Source: Methylotenera sp.
GTDB taxonomy: Bacteria; Pseudomonadota; Gammaproteobacteria; Burkholderiales; Methylophilaceae
Assembly: GCA_005797835.1 (NCBI GenBank)
Contig: SYKG01000005.1
Location: 67,879-121,324 of the forward strand
Length of the DNA stretch: 53,446 nt
Direction of reading: 5' to 3'
Shown one piece after another: positions 47,434-53,446 of the stretch. The notes below the pieces were generated by a model that was given only the letters and a program-made list of their open reading frames with translations, was not told the origin of the DNA and did not search any database. Numbering within the stretch: the first letter of the stretch is position 1; the number at the start of each line of letters is the position of its first letter. Position numbers and translations under genes: made by a program.

Positions 47434-50400
47434 TATATGTCACTAGAAGTTAATAATCAAAATAAAGAATCACTATCAATTATAGAAGTTGACGGCTCGG
47501 ATAGCTATTCTCTTGTTCGTTATATTCAAGAAGAAGTTATTATGAGTAAAAAGTATTTAGCTATTTTTACAGATACTGTTCTTGAGGCAAGGCGTCTAAT
47601 GGATGAGATGCTTTGGTTTAGTCCTAGTTTAAAAATTAACTTGTTACCTGATTGGGAGACACTGCCTTATGATCACTTTTCACCTCATCCCGATCTCATC
47701 TCAGAGAGACTCCTTACGTTATACCAAGTTACTCAGAAAAGTTTTGACATTGTTATTATTCCTGTGACGACAGCGCTTCACTTATTACCACCCAAAAGCT
47801 ATATACAGCAATTTAGCTTTCATTTTACTAAAGGTCAAAAAGTTAATATTGAGGCTTTTAAAAATCAGCTGACAGTAAATGGTTATATGAATGTTGTTCG
47901 TGTCATGGCGCCAGGAGAGTTTTCAGTCAGAGGCAGTTTAATTGATTTATTTCCTATGGGGAGTATTGTTCCATATCGCATTGATTTTTTTGATGATGAG
48001 ATTGATTCTATTCGGACATTCGATGTTGATTCACAAAGAACACTTTATCCTGTCAATGAAATTAAGTTGCTTCCTGCTCGAGAATGTCCTATGGATGAAA
48101 AATCGATTAGTATATTCAGGCATAATTATCGAGAGCGCTTTGAGGGAGACCCTTCTCGCTCGACAATATACAAAGATATTAGTAAAGGCATTCCTATAGG
48201 CGGTATTGAATGGTATTTACCACTATTCTTTGATGAGATGAGTGATATTTTTAGTTTTTTTTCAGATAATACGATCATTTATAAACATGGCAATCTTGAT
48301 CGGGCATGTGAACATTTCTGGCATGAAACTGAAAAACGCTTTCGATTGTTTGCTTATGATGCTGAGCGTCCGATACTGGAGCCTCAGGATCTTTTGATTA
48401 AGCCAGATCAATTTTTCAAATCTATTAATGCATACAAAAGATTTAACTTAAAACGTCTAGAAATATTCGAAAAAATACCAGATATATCCATTGATCGAAA
48501 AAATGTTCAACCTTTAGTCAAGCTTCATCAATTTATTTCAGAAAGCTCTAAAAGAATTTTTATTTTAACAGATAGTTTGGGTCGAAGAGAAACTATTTCT
48601 GAGCTTTTTAAAGTTAATGGCATTAAGTTTAAAACTGCGGATGATTGGTCTTCAGCCTTAGATATTAATGACCAAGTAGTCTTAACTATAAGTCCAGTTC
48701 ATCAAGGCCATATTGCGTCTAATCATATTGTGATTACAGAGTCTGAGCTTTATGTAAATACTGTGCGCCAATCAAGACGACGCTATCGTGATAAGAACTT
48801 TTCGACTGATGCTATGGTTCGAGACTTATCAGAACTCAAAAATGGAGATCCTATTGTTCATGAGCAATACGGTGTTGGTCGATTTAAAGGATTATTTAAT
48901 TTAGATTTTGGTGAAGGTGAGAGTGAATTCTTATTTCTAGAGTATTTTGGTGAAGATAAGCTTTATGTGCCTGTATCTAATTTAGATCTTATCTCGCGCT
49001 ATTCAGGTGGGCCAGCTGAAACTGCACCACTTCATAAACTAGGTTCAGATCAGTGGGACAAAGCAAAGAAAAAAGCCCTAAAACAGATTCATGATACTGC
49101 AGCAGATCTCTTAAATATCTATTCTCAGCGTTCTATTAAAAAAGGCTATGCTTTTAAAACCAATTTACAAGATTATGAAAGATTCACTGATGGATTTCTG
49201 TTTGAAGAAACCGAAGATCAATTAACAGCAATAAATGCTGTTATTAATGATATGGAATCTCAAAAGCCAATGGATAGGCTTATATGTGGCGATGTGGGTT
49301 TTGGTAAAACAGAGGTGGCATTAAGGGCCGCATTTATTGCAGCAAATGATGGAAAACAAGTTGCCATATTGGTTCCTACAACACTTCTTGCCGAACAGCA
49401 TTACAATAATTTTATGGATCGTTTCTCAGATTCAGCTATCAAGATTGCAGAAATTTCTCGTTTTAAAACTAAAAAAGAACAGGTTGAGTCACTTCTAAAA
49501 TTAGCAAATGGAGAAATTGATATTATTATTGGTACACATCGACTTATCCAAAATGATGTTAAATTTAAAAATTTAGGACTTATCATCGTTGATGAAGAAC
49601 ATCGTTTTGGTGTCCGTCAAAAAGAATTACTTAAAGCAATGCGAGCAGAAGTTGATATCTTAACTCTGACAGCAACACCGATTCCACGAACACTTTCGAT
49701 GGCTCTGGAAGGTTTGAGAGAATTTTCTATTATTTCAACACCACCACAAAAACGTTTATCAATTAAAACTTTTGTGAATAATTATTCGGAAGGCATTATA
49801 CGAGAAGCAGTTTTAAGAGAATTTAATCGGGGTGGCCAAGTATATTTCTTACATAATGATATTGACACTATTCTTTCTGTGAGAGAAAAATTAGTGAAAT
49901 TAATTCCTGAAGCGCAAATAGAAATTGCACACGGACAAATGCGGGAGCGAGAGCTTGAAAGAGTAATGCATGATTTTTATCAGCAAAAAATAAATATTTT
50001 GCTTTGCACAACTATTATCGAAACAGGCATTGATATCCCATCTGCTAATACGATCATTATGAATCGAGCAGATATGTTTGGGCTAGCTCAGCTTCATCAA
50101 TTAAGGGGTAGGGTGGGAAGATCTCATCATCAAGCATATGCATATTTACTTATCGATCCAGATAGAAAGTTAAGTAGCCACGCTCAAAAACGCCTAGAGG
50201 CAATTCAGCTTCTTGAAGATTTAGGTGCAGGATATTATCTTGCTATTCATGATTTAGAAATTCGGGGTGCAGGGGAGCTTCTAGGGGACAATCAAAGTGG
50301 GCAAATGCACGAAATTGGATTTAATCTTTATGTTGATATGCTGAATTATGCTGTGAAGCAACTCAAGATTGGTAAAAAATTAAGTGTTGATAACCCACTT

Positions 50401-50835
50401 CAAAAAAATACTGAAATTAATCTTCATACACCAGCTATTATTACCAATAGTTACTGCGGAGATATTAATGAAAGACTTGTACTTTATAAGCGCCTATCAG
50501 GACTAAATAATCACGAAGATCTTATGGAAATGAAAGAGGAGTTAATTGATCGCTTTGGTGTTTTGCCAGAACAAACTCAGTTCCTTATTGCATTTCATGA
50601 TTTGAGAATCTTTATTCAGTCTTTAGATATTAAAAAAATAGACGCAAGCGACGTTTCGATTCAAATTCATTTTGCGAGTGGCAGTAAAATAGATCCACTA
50701 AAGCTTATTAAGTTACTGAGTGAAGATAATCATTGTCGCATGAATGGGCCAGATAAGATTAAAATATCTATTATGCTTTCTGATGTTCTAGATCGAGTTA
50801 AATTTGTAAAAGATTTCTTAATTAAAATATTTTAA
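47428..50835 (+). CDS. mfd: Transcription-repair coupling factor
   Basis: Removes stalled RNA polymerase at DNA lesions and recruits UvrA. The product is about 1135 aa from ATG 47428; ATG 47437 is possible. The track start 47344 lies inside rpiA and upstream of the -10 box, so it is unlikely. Domains in order: UvrB-like N-terminal part (LLPDWETLPYDHFSPHPDLISER), RNA polymerase-interaction domain (VHEQYGVGRFKGL), translocase with Walker A CGDVGFGKTEVALRAAF, DEEH box IIVDEEHRFGVRQKE, TATPIPRTLSMAL, and the TRG region (AQLHQLRGRVGRS), then the C-terminal domain. It ends 10 bp from the convergent helicase gene. Confidence 0.96.
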   Translation: MQYMSLEVNNQNKESLSIIEVDGSDSYSLVRYIQEEVIMSKKYLAIFTDTVLEARRLMDEMLWFSPSLKINLLPDWETLPYDHFSPHPDLISERLLTLYQVTQKSFDIVIIPVTTALHLLPPKSYIQQFSFHFTKGQKVNIEAFKNQLTVNGYMNVVRVMAPGEFSVRGSLIDLFPMGSIVPYRIDFFDDEIDSIRTFDVDSQRTLYPVNEIKLLPARECPMDEKSISIFRHNYRERFEGDPSRSTIYKDISKGIPIGGIEWYLPLFFDEMSDIFSFFSDNTIIYKHGNLDRACEHFWHETEKRFRLFAYDAERPILEPQDLLIKPDQFFKSINAYKRFNLKRLEIFEKIPDISIDRKNVQPLVKLHQFISESSKRIFILTDSLGRRETISELFKVNGIKFKTADDWSSALDINDQVVLTISPVHQGHIASNHIVITESELYVNTVRQSRRRYRDKNFSTDAMVRDLSELKNGDPIVHEQYGVGRFKGLFNLDFGEGESEFLFLEYFGEDKLYVPVSNLDLISRYSGGPAETAPLHKLGSDQWDKAKKKALKQIHDTAADLLNIYSQRSIKKGYAFKTNLQDYERFTDGFLFEETEDQLTAINAVINDMESQKPMDRLICGDVGFGKTEVALRAAFIAANDGKQVAILVPTTLLAEQHYNNFMDRFSDSAIKIAEISRFKTKKEQVESLLKLANGEIDIIIGTHRLIQNDVKFKNLGLIIVDEEHRFGVRQKELLKAMRAEVDILTLTATPIPRTLSMALEGLREFSIISTPPQKRLSIKTFVNNYSEGIIREAVLREFNRGGQVYFLHNDIDTILSVREKLVKLIPEAQIEIAHGQMRERELERVMHDFYQQKINILLCTTIIETGIDIPSANTIIMNRADMFGLAQLHQLRGRVGRSHHQAYAYLLIDPDRKLSSHAQKRLEAIQLLEDLGAGYYLAIHDLEIRGAGELLGDNQSGQMHEIGFNLYVDMLNYAVKQLKIGKKLSVDNPLQKNTEINLHTPAIITNSYCGDINERLVLYKRLSGLNNHEDLMEMKEELIDRFGVLPEQTQFLIAFHDLRIFIQSLDIKKIDASDVSIQIHFASGSKIDPLKLIKLLSEDNHCRMNGPDKIKISIMLSDVLDRVKFVKDFLIKIF

Positions 50836-50845
50836 TACGAATTGT

Positions 50846-53446
50846 TTAGAATTTTAATCGCGTAAGCTTTGGAACGAAATCCTCAATTTTAGAGCTAAGT
50901 GACTTAATTTTAATAGTTTCAATAGGCTTAGATTCATCAAAATGATGCCCATAAATATCCCAGAGTATAGATAAAAAAGAATTTGAAGCAGGCTTTATTT
51001 TATCTTTTAATTTGATTGAACCCACAAGATGAAGATTTTTTTTTGCTCTCGTCATAGCAACATAAAGTAATCTCTTTAATTCATTTTCCTCCCTATCTTT
51101 TTCTATTCTATAAATTAAATCATGCAAATTGGGTAATTTATTTGCAGGCTCACTAAATGCAGTGATATCAAAAGTATAATTATTTTTTTTAAAATGATCA
51201 AAAATAATCATTTTCTTATCAGACACTCGTGTAGTTGAATTCAATGATGGAATAATCACTGTATCAAATTCAAGACCTTTAACTTTATGAATTGTAAAGA
51301 ATTGTATTCTCTCTTCAGATGAGGGAATATCAGATAAATATGTTTTAGTAATTTGATGTTCAACCAATTCAAAATCGATAGCTATTGGTGAGCTTGATAT
51401 TTGTAGGATATCAAAAAATTTATTAATATCAATAATATCATTTGGATTATGGAGGCATAATTCGCCCCCTAAATTCATCCATACTGATTCAATAAGCCTT
51501 CTAATATGTATTTTATTTATATGTTCAAATGCATTTTTTAAAATATCTACAAGACGTTGAATTCTCATTTGCCCATCTGAAGAAATTTTGTTCATTTTAT
51601 TAGGGTCATTAATAATTTCCCATACAGTTGATATATGATCATCTTGAAACAGTAGCGTTAGATCGATCAACTTAATACCACACCACGGCGCTCTTAAAAT
51701 TGCAAGCCAATGAATTCTGTCACTTAAATCGAGTATAGCGTAGCTTAAGGAAAGAATATCTTGAATTGATTGATGCTGATCTAAGGCATCAATTTCTACC
51801 GCATTAAACTTTAAAGTCGGTTTAAACTTACGTATATATTTGATTAGCTCTGAGAGATGGTTTCTTGATCTTGCTAGAATGGCAATTTTTTCTTTTTCAG
51901 AAAACATATCAATAAGATTACATACGTACTTTGCTTCCTCAATATCAACATCTTCAGCGCTATCTGAAAATGTAAGCGCGTGAAATTTAAATTCACTTAT
52001 TCCTGGAGTATAATCATTTTTTGCTGAGATAAACGGTTTGTAGCTCACAGCGCCAAATTGATTAGAATCTTCCTTGGGTAATATTTTTTCAAAGACTTGA
52101 TTTATTTCATTCACGATAAGAGAAGAAGAGCGCCAATTATCTTTTAGTCTTATAGTTTCTAGTGGAATTGTATCGAAGCCCTGTTTTTTAGCTTCGATAA
52201 ATATACCTACATCAGCTTCTCTAAATTTATAGATAGATTGCATAGGATCCCCTACGCAGAAAATAGTTTTCTGGGTTTCGGGCGTCCAACCATCTATAAT
52301 TTTTTTTAAAAAATTAAAATGACTTCTGCTGGTGTCTTGAAATTCATCAATGAGGATATGTGATATTTTGTAATCTAACGATAATAATAGTTCGCTCGCT
52401 GATTCATTTTTACCTAGCGCCTCGCTTGCAATCTCAATGATTTCAATAAAATCTACAGTATTTCTCTGTCTAAATAGCATTTTTAACCTTTTTTCACATT
52501 GCAGTAGAAGGTTTGCAATAGATTTTAGTCTAGTTACATATGATTTATCGATGGGAGATGGGATACCTTTAATTAAAGTTAAGAAATTGACGTTAGGTAG
52601 GTTGTGACATATATTTTTGTAAATTTCACTTTCTTTATCGTTCTTAAAGCCTTGAAGCTTCGTCATTCGACCACGTCTAGTATTTTTCTCTGTAAATAAT
52701 ATTTCTGTGATTGTTTGCCACAAAGGAATTTCTTGCGTATCGAAATTAAAGCGATCTTTATTTGTAATCTTTAAATCTTTTCTTAGATTAGTATCTGTAA
52801 GATAGTGGACTACTTGTATGAGGCTATTAAGCACTTCTTGACTAAGAGTTTCTTTGATTTTCTTATAAATAGGCTCAATTAAATGATCAAGGTAAGTATT
52901 GCTTTCAATAATAATTTGTTCATTTGTTTTTTGAGTAAGTTTATTGCAGCGATTTTTCCATTGATCTCGAGTTGACATCATCGCTATTAGACGACGATTA
53001 ATCTTTTCATATTCATTATCGTAGTGAGTAAAGACGATATTAATATCATTGGCACTCTCTTTTGACTGCAAAACTTTTTTGACGCATTCCTCATAAAATT
53101 TTTCAGGCCTATCAGTAATATTAGGTTTATCACCCATTTGACTTAAAACTGGAATTTGACCTACAACTTGGTGACAAAACTTATCGATAGTCATTATTTT
53201 AAGACGTGACAGGTTGCGTTCGATATCCCAGGCTTTTGCTTTTGAACCCTCTAAAATAATTTTTGCGAAAGGGTCATCACCTTTTCTAATACGCTCTAGA
53301 ATTCTAGCCTTCATTTCTGAAGCCGCTTTCTTAGTAAAAGTAATAGCTAAAATTTCTTCAGGGGCGTCCACGATAGTAAGTAGTTTTAAGAATCGATCAG
53401 TGAGTAAACTTGTTTTTCCGGAGCCTGCAGGAGCCTCTACAATATA
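50846..53446 (-). CDS. UvrD/AddA-like superfamily 1 helicase (5' end outside window)
   Basis: SF1A helicase of the UvrD/RecB/AddA type, probably for double-strand break processing. The frame stays open past the track start (GTG 53371) to the window edge, where Walker A APAGSGKTSLLTDRF is read, so the gene is cut by the window. Other motifs: ITFTKKAASEMKARI (Ia), HILIDEFQDTSRSHFNFL (II), FCVGDPMQSIYKFREADV (III), LKDNWRSSSLIVNEIN (IV), FFTIHKVKGLEFDTVIIP (V), RLLYVAMTRAKKNLHLVG (VI). It ends about 60 residues after motif VI at PKLTRLKF, so no C-terminal RecB-type nuclease domain is present. Partner addB/recC is not visible. Confidence 0.88.
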   Translation of the reverse strand, partial: YIVEAPAGSGKTSLLTDRFLKLLTIVDAPEEILAITFTKKAASEMKARILERIRKGDDPFAKIILEGSKAKAWDIERNLSRLKIMTIDKFCHQVVGQIPVLSQMGDKPNITDRPEKFYEECVKKVLQSKESANDINIVFTHYDNEYEKINRRLIAMMSTRDQWKNRCNKLTQKTNEQIIIESNTYLDHLIEPIYKKIKETLSQEVLNSLIQVVHYLTDTNLRKDLKITNKDRFNFDTQEIPLWQTITEILFTEKNTRRGRMTKLQGFKNDKESEIYKNICHNLPNVNFLTLIKGIPSPIDKSYVTRLKSIANLLLQCEKRLKMLFRQRNTVDFIEIIEIASEALGKNESASELLLSLDYKISHILIDEFQDTSRSHFNFLKKIIDGWTPETQKTIFCVGDPMQSIYKFREADVGIFIEAKKQGFDTIPLETIRLKDNWRSSSLIVNEINQVFEKILPKEDSNQFGAVSYKPFISAKNDYTPGISEFKFHALTFSDSAEDVDIEEAKYVCNLIDMFSEKEKIAILARSRNHLSELIKYIRKFKPTLKFNAVEIDALDQHQSIQDILSLSYAILDLSDRIHWLAILRAPWCGIKLIDLTLLFQDDHISTVWEIINDPNKMNKISSDGQMRIQRLVDILKNAFEHINKIHIRRLIESVWMNLGGELCLHNPNDIIDINKFFDILQISSSPIAIDFELVEHQITKTYLSDIPSSEERIQFFTIHKVKGLEFDTVIIPSLNSTTRVSDKKMIIFDHFKKNNYTFDITAFSEPANKLPNLHDLIYRIEKDREENELKRLLYVAMTRAKKNLHLVGSIKLKDKIKPASNSFLSILWDIYGHHFDESKPIETIKIKSLSSKIEDFVPKLTRLKF

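Overview
The window is AT-rich, densely packed bacterial chromosome. It looks like a streamlined methylotrophic betaproteobacterium of the order Methylophilales (OM43 / Ca. Methylopumilus type). This assignment is an inference from gene content and order. The evidence is the methanol-dehydrogenase maturation block mxaRSACKL, the oxidative ribulose-monophosphate-cycle genes zwf, gnd and pgl, betaproteobacterial gene neighbourhoods (eno-ftsB, ispD-ispF, ftsK-lolA-rarA-serS, cmk-rpsA-ihfB-lapB-pyrF), and very short spacers. I see no mobile element, CRISPR array, rRNA or tRNA.

Layout. 1-824: end of eno, then ftsB. 821-7144 (minus): one operon running mxaR-S-A-C-K-L into ygfZ, with no mxaFJGI in front of it. 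7300-9434: fabA-fabB, then a convergent Mth938-like gene. 9541-14800: alaA-hom-thrC-thyA-folA, for threonine and thymidylate/folate metabolism. 14793-20102 (minus): an Orn/Lys/Arg decarboxylase, dcd, zwf and gnd; pgl is divergent at 20258. 20932-24136: apbC (mrp) and metG, divergent. 24137-32465 (minus): aat-bpt-tyrA-aroA-cmk-rpsA-ihfB, a terminator, then lapB-pyrF. 32497-34129: a TraB/GumN protein and a TrmH-type RNA methyltransferase. 34130-34910: the loosest stretch, two 233-bp spacers around a DUF3301 gene, upstream of amt. 34911-39153: amt, ispD, ispF and an ABC exporter. 39150-40644 (minus): an Smr-domain gene and trxB. 40812-46697: ftsK, an unusual LolA fusion, rarA and serS. 46694-50835: rpiA and mfd, divergent. 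50846-53446 (minus): a UvrD/AddA-like helicase cut by the window end.

How the genes work together. The mxa block encodes a MoxR ATPase, a DUF58 partner, two von Willebrand A proteins and membrane/periplasmic partners, which in other methylotrophs mature periplasmic methanol dehydrogenase. zwf-gnd-pgl would oxidise the formaldehyde-derived hexose phosphate to CO2 and regenerate reduced cofactor. The rest is core biosynthesis, translation, envelope and DNA maintenance.

Most notable points: (1) mxaRSACKL detached from methanol-dehydrogenase structural genes and coupled to ygfZ, with recent in-frame tandem duplications in both vWA genes; (2) a LolA fused to a C-terminal NTF2-like domain; (3) an AddA-like helicase that ends before the expected nuclease domain, 10 bp from mfd; (4) tail-to-tail junctions that mostly overlap by exactly 4 nt (shared TTAA/CTAA/TTAG stops), which makes the 233-bp convergent gap at 34130-34362 an outlier; (5) compact promoter designs, including a near-leaderless lapB promoter that overlaps the ihfB terminator and a shared -10 box between rpiA and mfd.
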